From Lentisphaeria bacterium (GTDB lineage Bacteria; Verrucomicrobiota; Lentisphaeria; Oligosphaerales; JAFGRS01), in contig JAFGRS010000849.1 of NCBI GenBank assembly GCA_016935045.1, forward strand, positions 1 to 6,214: DNA of 6,214 nucleotides. Reading direction: 5' to 3'. The notes below the pieces were generated by a model. The model searched no databases and was not told the origin of the DNA. It saw nothing but the letters and a program-made list of their open reading frames with translations. The position numbers and the translations under genes were made by a program. Shown here piece after piece: positions 1-6,214 of this stretch. Each line of letters begins with the position of its first letter. Within the stretch, counting starts at the first letter, position 1.

Positions 1-2
1 AC

Positions 3-1313
3 CTCGATGACGACCACAGCGGCGCCCACGTCTACGGCAACATCGTGGCCCGTACGACGCTGGGCGGCTCCCACATCCATGCCGGCCGCGACAACCTGTT
101 GGAGAACAACGTCTTCATCGACCATGCCAGGCAGCAGATGCAGTACTCCGGGCACACGCGGGATTCCTGGGTGGTCGAGAGCCATCGGAAGAGCTTCCTG
201 GAGGCCATGGCGCGGCCCGCCTACCGCGCCAGGTACCCCGAGCTGGTGGACGCCGACCCGGAGACCCTCTGGCACATGGCCGGCAACATCTTCCGCCGCA
301 ACATCATCGTCTACACGGCCCCGACGGCGCTGCTCTACAAGTGCGGCACCCGCGACGGGAATCTGTTCCGGGACAACGAGTCTGACCACAACCTGATCTG
401 GCACGGGGGGCTGCCGGTGCGGGTGGGGCAATGGGGCATGGCGGACACCCCGGCCGAGATGTCCTGGGAGCAGTGGCAGGAGCGGGGGTTCGACCGGCAC
501 TCGGTGATTGCCGACCCGTTGTTCGTGGACCCGGCGCACGGCGACTATCGTCTGCGGCCCGAGTCCCCCGCCTTTGCGCTGGGCTTCGAACCCATTCCGG
601 TGGACCGGATCGGTCCCTATGCCGGTCCCCTGCGCGCGTCCTGGCCGATCGTCGAGGCCGAAGGGGTCCGCGAGCGCCCGCTGGTCAGCACCCGGGTGGA
701 GATGCCCGAGCCCCCGGTTCGGGAACGGCCCCGGGCCGTCGCTCCACGGGTGGCGGTCGCTCCCGTTGCCGACGGACGCATCGGGGCCGGCGAGTGGCCG
801 CCTGCCACGCTGGCGGTCGCGCAGGCTCCCGACGGCAGTCCTCTGCGCTCCGCCGCGTGCGTTCTGCGCCTCTGCCACGACGGCACGCATCTCTACGCGG
901 CGATCACGGTCCCGCTGAGGAACGTTGCCGGCCTGCGCCTCGGCACCTTGTGGGGCGCCGACGATGCGGCGGAGGTCTGTTTCCGGGACGTATCCGGGGC
1001 TGTTCCCGGCCCGGTGTTTGTGGTGCACGGTTTTGCCGTGGGGGCGTGCGAGAGCGTCACCGAGGCGGGGGCGCCGCGGGAGGTTGCCGAAGCTCTCGGC
1101 AAGGCGGTTGGGTTTGGGTCACGCGTCGAGGCGGATGGCTGGACCGGGGAGTGGTCGATCCCCCTCGCGGCAGCCGGCATCCGCCATGTGCCCGGATGCA
1201 CGCTGCACTTCAACGCGGGTGTGCGCCGGACGGAGAACGCCGAGTGGGTGCAGTGGGTCGGTTCGGGAGCCACCTGGCGCCTGGACCGGGCCGGTTCCCT
1301 GGTGCTGGAATGA
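3..1313 (+). CDS. Right-handed parallel beta-helix protein with C-terminal CBM9-like domain (5' partial)
   Basis: The frame is open from the left edge, so the gene is 5'-truncated; 436 residues are visible before TGA at 1311-1313. The GTG at 45 is not the start: the 14 upstream codons read LDDDHSGAHVYGNI, the usual strand-turn of beta-helix proteins. Numbering from the first visible codon, residues 1-206 are the end of a right-handed beta-helix with Asn-rich turns (NLLENNVF, GNIFRRNI, GNLFRDN). A helical excursion at about 55-90 carries the RARYPEL motif often seen in this family. The C-terminal cap is DPLFVDPAHGDYRLRPESPA (about 171-190). A Pro/Arg-rich linker follows (about 210-250), then a CBM9/DOMON-like sandwich (about 250-436) with the typical DGRIGAGEW, GADDAAEVCF and GWTGEWSIPLAAAG segments. 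Beta-helix proteins of this type are usually exported and act on, or bind, polysaccharides. No catalytic residues can be assigned here, so activity and substrate are unknown. The gene is probably in an operon with the SGNH gene downstream. Confidence 0.9.
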   Translation, partial: LDDDHSGAHVYGNIVARTTLGGSHIHAGRDNLLENNVFIDHARQQMQYSGHTRDSWVVESHRKSFLEAMARPAYRARYPELVDADPETLWHMAGNIFRRNIIVYTAPTALLYKCGTRDGNLFRDNESDHNLIWHGGLPVRVGQWGMADTPAEMSWEQWQERGFDRHSVIADPLFVDPAHGDYRLRPESPAFALGFEPIPVDRIGPYAGPLRASWPIVEAEGVRERPLVSTRVEMPEPPVRERPRAVAPRVAVAPVADGRIGAGEWPPATLAVAQAPDGSPLRSAACVLRLCHDGTHLYAAITVPLRNVAGLRLGTLWGADDAAEVCFRDVSGAVPGPVFVVHGFAVGACESVTEAGAPREVAEALGKAVGFGSRVEADGWTGEWSIPLAAAGIRHVPGCTLHFNAGVRRTENAEWVQWVGSGATWRLDRAGSLVLE

Positions 1314-1324
1314 GGCTGTCTGGC

Positions 1325-1331
1325 AGAGGAG
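1325..1331 (+). promoter_or_regulatory. Shine-Dalgarno of the tandem SGNH gene
   Basis: AGAGGAG lies 8 nt before the ATG at 1340 and decides between two in-frame starts. The earlier ATG at 1310 overlaps the upstream stop codon (ATGA) but has no purine-rich site before it, and it would put a charged decapeptide (MRLSGRGAKE) ahead of the signal peptide. Confidence 0.7.
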
Positions 1332-1339
1332 CGAAAGAG

Positions 1340-3223
1340 ATGATCACGACGCATCTCAGGACCGCGATTTCGTGCAACCTGGTGCTGGCGGGGATCACCT
1401 GGGCGGCCGGCGCGGCCACGGACCACCACCGGGTCCGAGGCGGCATCCCCAACAGCCAGTACTATTTCCGGGAGAACAGGGTAGGGAACCAGTACCTCTT
1501 CTTCCTCGGCAATTCGGTCCTGGCCGGAACGGGGCTGCGGGAGCAGGGCCTGCGCTACTCCAGCCAGATGGTCAATGCCCTGAAGACGCACTTCCCGCAG
1601 GCGGCCCTGATCGAGACCCGGCACATGCAGCCCGGCGGGAGTTGGTTCGGGCTGTATCGCTGCAGTCGGGGGCAGGCGGTCTTCGGCGAGGTCATCTGCA
1701 GCGGCCACCTGGCGGTCCTGGATTTCGCCGCGGATGACCGGCACGCCGACATCGGCGAGGTCCAGACCTCGATGGAGGGGCTGGTCCGCCAGATCACCCT
1801 CTACCGGGCCACGCACAGCCGTATCCTCGTGTACACCCTGACCCCCGAGATGCTCGACTCCTACCGGGTGGGGCAGGTCCCCGAGTACATCCGCGTCTGT
1901 GAACGGATCGCCGATCACTACGGCATTCCCAGCCTCAACCTGGCCAAGGCGGCCGCTGACCGGATCCTGGCCGGGGAGATCTCCTTCGAGGAATTCTCCG
2001 CCGACGGGATCCAGCCGACGGACGCGGGAGCCCGAATCTATGCCGATGCGGTGGCCGCCTTCGTCGACGACCTGATGGCCGCTTTCCCGATTCCCGAGAA
2101 GCCGCGGCCATACGTCCTGCCCGAGCCCCTGTTCCCCGGCACGGACGACCGCGGCCGGATCGTCGCCTACGAGGACCCGCAGGTCAAGCTCTCCGGCGCC
2201 TGGACACCCGGACAGGCCAGCCCCATCGGCCCATTCCGCCACGTCCTGGTCTCTCAGGGCCCCGGCGCGGCGCTGGCTCTGCGGTTCACGGGTTCGGAGG
2301 TCGGCCTCCTGGACGTGGCGGCTGGGGATGGCGCCGACCTGGAGTATTCCGTGGACGGAGGCGCGTTCCGGAGTCTCGCCGCGGCTCGGGACGCGGCGGG
2401 TCCGAGCATGCGGCCGGTGTCGCTGGGCAAGGGGCTCGAGCGGGATTCCGAGCACGAGCTGGTACTGAAGGTTGCCTCGACCGGTACGGCGCGGCTGGGC
2501 GGCATCCTGCTCAACGGGACCATCCCGGACGCCTATGCCGGGATGAGCATTCTCGACCGCATCGACGCGGTCTATGCCGCCATGGACCCCCTGGCTTACA
2601 CCCCCCCGCCGGGCCGCTTCGCCAACATCCCGCGAACCATGAAAACCCTCCGCGAGGGCGGCGAACTGCGCCTGGTCCTCCTGGGGGACAGCATCATGGG
2701 CAATACCTCCAGCTCGGCCTTCGACCTGCTGCTCATGCGGCACTACCCGAAGTGCAGGATCGCCAAGATCGCCTCCCTGCGGAGTTCGACGGGATGCACC
2801 TACTACCAGGAGGACAACCGGGTCGAGGACTACGTGCTCAAGCACAATCCGGACCTGGTGCTGATCGGCGGCATCTCGAACCGCGGCGATGCGGAGGCGG
2901 TCCGTTCCGTGATCCGGCAGGTCCGCGCCCGGAAGCCCGAGACGGAGTTTCTGCTTCTGACCCCGGTCTTCGGCGCGGCGCGGAGTGAGCACATCCGCAC
3001 CTACACGCGGGAGATCGATACCACGACGAAGAACTTCCGCCACGACCTGTCGAACGTTGCCGCCGAGGAAGGGTGCGCCTTCTTCGACATGACGGGCCCG
3101 TGGTGGGCGTACATCCAGGAGAGCGGCAAGACCTACGGCTGGTTCATGGGCGACGCCGTGCATGCCAACGCTCGAGGCTGCCAGATCATCGGGCGGTTGC
3201 TGGAGATCTGGTTCGCGGAATGA
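1340..3223 (+). CDS. Secreted tandem SGNH/GDSL-hydrolase protein with central beta-sandwich; first SGNH domain degenerate
   Basis: This is a complete gene of 627 residues. ATG 1340 is chosen because of the Shine-Dalgarno at 1325-1331 and because it opens a signal peptide: MITTHLR, a hydrophobic stretch to about residue 21, then AGA|A with likely cleavage after residue 25. Domain 1 (about 50-245) is SGNH-like: block I is GNS (57-59), block II glycines are at 99-100, block III reads DFAADD (128-133) where NDs are usual, and block V is DGIQP (222-226) with Gln225 in place of the catalytic His. A beta-sandwich follows (about 268-395; LRFTGSEVGLLDVAAGDG, LEYSVDGGAF), a module commonly attached to this SGNH type. 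Domain 2 (about 440-627) is intact: LLGDS (Ser451), Gly485, GGISN (Asn514), and GDAVH (Asp605, His608). SGNH proteins in glycan clusters are often carbohydrate esterases such as deacetylases. I infer that domain 2 is the active esterase-like unit and that domain 1 plus the sandwich is a binding or structural part. The gene sits 26 bp after the beta-helix gene and is likely cotranscribed with it. The substrate is unknown. Confidence 0.92.
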   Translation: MITTHLRTAISCNLVLAGITWAAGAATDHHRVRGGIPNSQYYFRENRVGNQYLFFLGNSVLAGTGLREQGLRYSSQMVNALKTHFPQAALIETRHMQPGGSWFGLYRCSRGQAVFGEVICSGHLAVLDFAADDRHADIGEVQTSMEGLVRQITLYRATHSRILVYTLTPEMLDSYRVGQVPEYIRVCERIADHYGIPSLNLAKAAADRILAGEISFEEFSADGIQPTDAGARIYADAVAAFVDDLMAAFPIPEKPRPYVLPEPLFPGTDDRGRIVAYEDPQVKLSGAWTPGQASPIGPFRHVLVSQGPGAALALRFTGSEVGLLDVAAGDGADLEYSVDGGAFRSLAAARDAAGPSMRPVSLGKGLERDSEHELVLKVASTGTARLGGILLNGTIPDAYAGMSILDRIDAVYAAMDPLAYTPPPGRFANIPRTMKTLREGGELRLVLLGDSIMGNTSSSAFDLLLMRHYPKCRIAKIASLRSSTGCTYYQEDNRVEDYVLKHNPDLVLIGGISNRGDAEAVRSVIRQVRARKPETEFLLLTPVFGAARSEHIRTYTREIDTTTKNFRHDLSNVAAEEGCAFFDMTGPWWAYIQESGKTYGWFMGDAVHANARGCQIIGRLLEIWFAE

Positions 3224-3231
3224 TCCCCCCC

Positions 3232-3258
3232 CGGGGACGTCCGCCTCCCGGGTCCCCG
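3232..3258. terminator. GC-rich hairpin just after the SGNH stop (weak terminator candidate)
   Basis: A 7-bp stem, CGGGGAC (3232-3238) with GTCCCCG (3252-3258), encloses a 13-nt loop and begins 9 nt after the stop codon. It competes with a perfect 12-bp palindrome TCCCCGCGGGGA (3253-3264) and with a GCCTCC/GGAGGC pairing (3243-3248 with 3265-3270). There is no T tract after it, so it is not a canonical intrinsic terminator. Confidence 0.3.
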
Positions 3259-3284
3259 CGGGGAGGAGGCCCCCCTCCGTCTCG

Positions 3285-3328
3285 CTGGCTTCGGTACGTT
3301 CGGCGCCGGGGAACGTCCGAAGAGCCGG
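3285..3328. terminator. Long imperfect hairpin between convergent genes (possible bidirectional terminator)
   Basis: Positions 3289-3301 pair with 3311-3322 in 12 base pairs, with one bulged T at 3295 and the 9-nt loop GGCGCCGGG. After a 2-nt bulge (3323-3324) the stem continues for four more pairs, one of them a T-G wobble (3285-3288 with 3325-3328). It lies 61 nt past the SGNH stop and about 305 nt past the glycoside hydrolase stop. Neither side has a T tract, so a terminator or RNA-end-stabilising role is inferred only from the stem and its position. Confidence 0.4.
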
Positions 3329-3424
3329 TCCATGCGCTGACACAGCACACGGCCTGCGCGCGCGCCCACCAACGTCACCGGATTCCCTTTCCCGGGTGTG
3401 GAGATGACGCAGACCCCAACAGGC

Positions 3425-3440
3425 AGCGTCCCCGGACGCT
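3425..3440. repeat. Short inverted repeat in the convergent intergenic region
   Basis: AGCGTCC and GGACGCT are perfect inverted 7-mers separated by CC. As RNA this folds as a 6-bp stem with a CCCG tetraloop. It could be part of the transcript end of the minus-strand gene or a dyad binding site; nothing nearby favours either, and one such repeat is not surprising in sequence this GC-rich. Confidence 0.3.
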
Positions 3441-3633
3441 TATGCGAGAGGCCCGTGCTCCTCACGCCGGATGGGGCGAGGTCCCGGAATACCCGTCGTC
3501 GGAATGTCCCTGCCCTGGCTGTACGGCTCGTTTCCGAAGGGTCTGCACTCGCGAGTCTGTGCCCGCGAGACGTGGGCGGTCCAGGCGATTGTGAGACGAT
3601 CCGTACTGCGAGCTTCGTCCTGATCCCGGAAGC

Positions 3634-6213
3634 CTATCTCACCTCGATCTCGTACCAGATTGTCTCGTAGTCGGGTCCGACGGTCACGGTTGACCCTTCC
3701 GGCGTTTTCTCAACCGGGACTTCCGTCTTGCGTTCCCCGTGAGGACCCAGGGCATAGCAGCGCGTTCGTTCCGCCGGTGCCGGCAGGACCACCCTTGCCG
3801 GGATTCCCTCCACCATGACAGGCCCGTGTCCCCACCTGGCGCCCATGGTGATCTCCCGCGAACCGACTTCGGTGATCTCCATGTCGGCATTCTGCATCAT
3901 GCCGGTGGCCGCCAAGAGCACATCCGTCGGTTTTCCGGCGGTGCCGAATCCCGTCGCATAACGGGAAACAAGCGAGACGGTCGCCCACCGAAGGCGTGTT
4001 TGGCCCACGGCGAGCGTCACTTCTCCCAGCTGGATGGTCCGGCTTGCGGGGAAACCGGTGAAGAGCTTGGTGTTGGGGGTGTTTACCGTGACATAGCCAG
4101 CCCCGGGGATTTCCGTGTTCCAGGTCAGTTCCCCTGTGTCGCTGACGATCACTCCGGCATCCCCCGGGGCAGCCGCCCCTGGGGGCTCGACGGCACTTCC
4201 GTCACCCATTGGGCCCAGAACAACCCCGGTGCGGTGAACCAGTGCCCACCGCGAGTCGAGCCCCGCGCTGCCGATCGAAAACCCCACGGCTCTCGCGTTC
4301 ACCAACTGGTCGAAGTAGGGGGCGTACGCCACCGCTGCCGTCACCGTTCCCGCTGCCTCCCGGACATCCCCGCGGAGGTACATCGCCGCGCACGCGGGGA
4401 AGTGCGCCAGCACGTCGGTCCGCACGTTAACACTGAAGAAGTAGGTCAGGACATCCGGTTCACACTCGTGACGATGATGCCAGGTGTAGGCGAAGACTCC
4501 ATCCCAGCCCTGCAGGGCGCCGTACGCGCGCAGCATTGGCTGGCCTTCTGCTCCGTACTGATTCGGAAACGGGTGGTTGTATTCGCTCACGGTGTAGGGT
4601 TTCCCGATGACCCGCTGCCCGGCCAACCCCCGGATGCACGACAGCGAGTGTACCATGGACACATTCCGGATGCGCCACTGGGGACTGACCGGGCTTGGGT
4701 GGCACCAGTACGCGTGGCTGTCCACGTAATCCAGCTTTGCCTGGACGAAGGGGGGACTGTAACCCAGTTGTGTTCCGGAGAGCAGCGATTTGGCGTGCAG
4801 TTCGTTCCGGATGTAGTCGGCCATTCCGCACCAGTAGGCCTCTTCCACGTCGATCAGGAACTGGTAGAAGTCGCGCCGTGCCGCGACGGGGGCATAGTCC
4901 CCGAGGCTGAAGGTGGGGATCGTGCCTGCCTCGAGCGTCTTGTCCGGGGTCAGCGAGACGGCTGTCCCACTGCGGAACGAGAGGTCTCTGAGCTCGTATG
5001 CACCCCTGTCGAATCGCGTGAGCTGAAACTCTCCCTTGTGCGAATCTGCGGTTGCCGCGAAGGAGGCAGAAACGAGTTTCCAATCCGGTCCCGCCGTGAA
5101 GGTCTTGTGGAAGCCCAGGGAACGCCAGCCGCCAACGGTCTCGGCGATGCCCGTCCCCAAGGTGACCGGCCCCTTGCCGGTTGTGCGTCTGAGTTCAAAG
5201 GAAAGGGTGTATGGCTCCCCCCTGCTGAGCCGCAGACCGCCGCGCAGGAGCTTCGGGAAGTACTCCTCGCCCCCTTTCTCGACGACGATTCTCATGACGC
5301 CATCTCCGGCGTGGGCACTCGCTTCCGCATTCCTCAAGGCAAACGTCCAGAGTCTCCCGTCGATCGCGACGGGTCCGTCGAAGGTCCCTTCCGGAATCTG
5401 CTCGTCACGGAGCGGCGCGTCTTCCCAAGCCCAGGCTTTGCGCAGGCCAGCCGTGGTTCCGTACTTCGTGACCAGCCAGCGATTCCACTGACGACGGAAT
5501 TCCGAGGCATAGGGATCCGAGAGCCCGTCGATTCCTCCGCTGTGGTATTGGCTGATGAGCGAGTTCTCGTTGTTGATCTCGATCATGGCGACGCAGGGAT
5601 CGTCGGTGTAGGCCAGTCCGGTATACGGATTCCGGTGCGTCAGCAGTGTCTTGGCGTACTCTTTCTGCAGCGCGATCATGCGCGGCTCGAAGTTGTCGAT
5701 CCCCTTGTCCATCCTGGGCCTGCGTCCCGCGAAGCCATCGCGTTCGTCCCAGGCGCGCGCAACGTGGAGGTTCATGTTCACGTAGATGCCGCGCTCCTTG
5801 AACGCCGCGATCATGTAGTCCATGCGGTCCCGCTGCGCGGGATCCAGGTTGCGTTTGGTTTCAAGGCTCTCCGCGATGATCCCGGGCTGCTTCTCGTTGC
5901 GGAAGTTCCCGTAGTCGGCATCGAAGTAGTGCAGGCGTACGCAGTTGATTCCGAAGCGTGCCAGACGGGCGGCCAGGCGGGCGGCGGCCTCGTGATCGGG
6001 GAAGTTGGCCGGGCCGGTCAGGTTCGTTGCGTTGAGGCGTACTCGTCCGCCGTCGTGCGCGAAGCGGCCGTCCTGGACACGAAGGAACCCGTGCCTGCCT
6101 GCCGGGGCGTCCAGCAGGTGAGACATGTTCGTCACATTGTCCGGGGCGTCGTAGGAGATGACGAACGGGAACAGGGGCGGGAACGCATCGGCAGCCCGGA
6201 GTGTCCCGTACAG
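3634..6213 (-). CDS. Clan GH-A (GH5-like) glycoside hydrolase with inserted carbohydrate-binding module (5' partial)
   Basis: The frame runs from the TAG at 3634-3636 (minus strand) to the right edge without a stop, giving 859 visible residues; the start and any signal peptide are outside the window. The GTG at 6135 is internal: the 26 codons before it include FPPLFPFVISYDAPDN and run into VTNMSHLLDAPAGRHGFLRV, a region usual before the barrel in this family. Numbering from that GTG: barrel start RVRLNATNLTG (31-41); FGINCVRLHY (61-70) with Arg67; MNLHV with His124; acid/base Glu190 in MIEINNEN; an inserted CBM4/9-like beta-sandwich (about 245-395); DSHAYW (472-477); nucleophile Glu518 in YTVSEYNHP; AYTWHHR (549-555). 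The C-terminal part (about 590-833) is beta-rich, ending TIWYEIEV. Glu190 after Asn and a later Glu on a strand is the retaining clan GH-A pattern. It is expected to cleave a beta-glycan extracytoplasmically; family number and substrate cannot be decided here. It is transcribed towards the SGNH operon and uses a lower-GC composition. Confidence 0.9.
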   Translation of the reverse strand: MYGTLRAADAFPPLFPFVISYDAPDNVTNMSHLLDAPAGRHGFLRVQDGRFAHDGGRVRLNATNLTGPANFPDHEAAARLAARLARFGINCVRLHYFDADYGNFRNEKQPGIIAESLETKRNLDPAQRDRMDYMIAAFKERGIYVNMNLHVARAWDERDGFAGRRPRMDKGIDNFEPRMIALQKEYAKTLLTHRNPYTGLAYTDDPCVAMIEINNENSLISQYHSGGIDGLSDPYASEFRRQWNRWLVTKYGTTAGLRKAWAWEDAPLRDEQIPEGTFDGPVAIDGRLWTFALRNAEASAHAGDGVMRIVVEKGGEEYFPKLLRGGLRLSRGEPYTLSFELRRTTGKGPVTLGTGIAETVGGWRSLGFHKTFTAGPDWKLVSASFAATADSHKGEFQLTRFDRGAYELRDLSFRSGTAVSLTPDKTLEAGTIPTFSLGDYAPVAARRDFYQFLIDVEEAYWCGMADYIRNELHAKSLLSGTQLGYSPPFVQAKLDYVDSHAYWCHPSPVSPQWRIRNVSMVHSLSCIRGLAGQRVIGKPYTVSEYNHPFPNQYGAEGQPMLRAYGALQGWDGVFAYTWHHRHECEPDVLTYFFSVNVRTDVLAHFPACAAMYLRGDVREAAGTVTAAVAYAPYFDQLVNARAVGFSIGSAGLDSRWALVHRTGVVLGPMGDGSAVEPPGAAAPGDAGVIVSDTGELTWNTEIPGAGYVTVNTPNTKLFTGFPASRTIQLGEVTLAVGQTRLRWATVSLVSRYATGFGTAGKPTDVLLAATGMMQNADMEITEVGSREITMGARWGHGPVMVEGIPARVVLPAPAERTRCYALGPHGERKTEVPVEKTPEGSTVTVGPDYETIWYEIEVR

Positions 6214-6214
6214 T

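Larger units (their letters stand above)
3224..3633. other. Intergenic region between convergent genes; no convincing gene
   Basis: This 410-bp gap separates the 3' ends of the tandem SGNH gene (plus) and the glycoside hydrolase gene (minus). It opens with eight C residues directly after the SGNH stop codon, followed by very GC-rich sequence with several inverted repeats. Open frames cross it on both strands, but their translations are Arg/Pro-rich, run into the neighbouring genes in the wrong frame, and match no family I recognise. No tRNA-like cloverleaf, direct-repeat array or promoter pair stands out. Being convergent, it should mainly hold the two transcript ends. Confidence 0.7.

Noticed and set aside
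431..1339. Upstream extension of the SGNH reading frame, overlapping the beta-helix gene
   Set aside because: The translated extension is Arg/Gly/Pro-rich low-complexity sequence in the wrong frame of the CBM9-like region; the Shine-Dalgarno and signal peptide place the start at 1340.
1310..1339. Alternative ATG start at 1310 overlapping the upstream stop (ATGA)
   Set aside because: Possible through translational coupling, but it has no Shine-Dalgarno and would put ten charged or polar residues before the signal peptide.
3225..3232. Run of eight C residues right after the SGNH stop codon
   Set aside because: Could be a slippage or sequencing-error site, but it lies outside the coding frame and changes no gene call.
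893..3343. Very long open frame (816 codons) on the minus strand opposite the SGNH gene
   Set aside because: It is antisense to two well-supported genes. Its translation is rich in Arg, Gly, Pro and Asp with no recognisable domain; frames opposite high-GC genes with GC-rich third positions are often open by chance.
3356..3365. Alternating GCGCGCGCGC run (Z-DNA-like)
   Set aside because: Only 10 nt long in a GC-rich region; expected by chance and with no associated feature.
3547..3556. Perfect palindrome ACTCGCGAGT as an operator
   Set aside because: A single 10-bp palindrome far from any gene start between convergent genes has no promoter to regulate.
3073..3594. Plus-strand open frame of 173 codons crossing the SGNH 3' end into the intergenic gap
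   Set aside because: Its first third is a shifted frame of the SGNH gene, and the remainder is Arg/Pro-rich without motifs or a ribosome binding site.
3398..3670. Plus-strand open frame of 90 codons in the convergent gap
   Set aside because: No ribosome binding site, no recognisable fold or motif, and it runs into the 3' end of the minus-strand hydrolase. I cannot exclude a small unknown protein but see no support for it.
4460..5083. Minus-strand open frame of 207 codons within the glycoside hydrolase gene
   Set aside because: It lies in another frame of the strongly supported hydrolase, with Arg-rich composition and no domain.

Overview
The window is high-GC bacterial DNA (hand samples about 70% in the left half and about 62% in the right half). 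It carries three large protein-coding genes of the polysaccharide-degradation type. Large multi-domain proteins of this kind (beta-helix plus CBM9-like module, stacked SGNH domains, GH-A glycosidase with an inserted carbohydrate-binding module) are typical of the PVC group (Planctomycetota, Verrucomicrobiota, Lentisphaerota/Kiritimatiellota) and some Armatimonadota. That placement is recalled family knowledge. There is no rRNA or other marker here to fix the taxon.

Layout: (1) 3-1313, plus strand, is the C-terminal part of a right-handed parallel beta-helix protein ending in a CBM9-like beta-sandwich; its N-terminus lies left of the window. (2) 1340-3223, plus strand, is a complete 627-residue secreted protein with two SGNH/GDSL-hydrolase domains separated by a beta-sandwich. 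It starts 26 bp after gene 1 behind a good Shine-Dalgarno and is probably cotranscribed with it. (3) 3224-3633 is a 410-bp intergenic stretch between convergent genes. I see no convincing gene in it, but it holds GC-rich hairpins, the best at 3285-3328. (4) 3634 to the right edge, minus strand, is a clan GH-A (GH5-like) glycoside hydrolase with a beta-sandwich module inserted in its barrel. The gene is open at the right edge, so its true start is outside the window. The GTG at 6135 is internal, because the reading frame and family-like sequence continue upstream to 6213.

Working together: the SGNH protein (esterase-like), the beta-helix protein (lyase- or glycosidase-like fold) and the GH-A enzyme would fit extracellular or periplasmic breakdown of an esterified complex polysaccharide. 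The substrate cannot be read from the sequence, and no transporter, sulfatase or regulator is in the window to narrow it. The most unusual point is that the first SGNH domain of gene 2 has lost the catalytic histidine (Gln in its place) and the block III asparagine, while the second keeps a full Ser/Gly/Asn/Asp-His set. I found no mobile element, CRISPR array, tRNA, rRNA or riboswitch.
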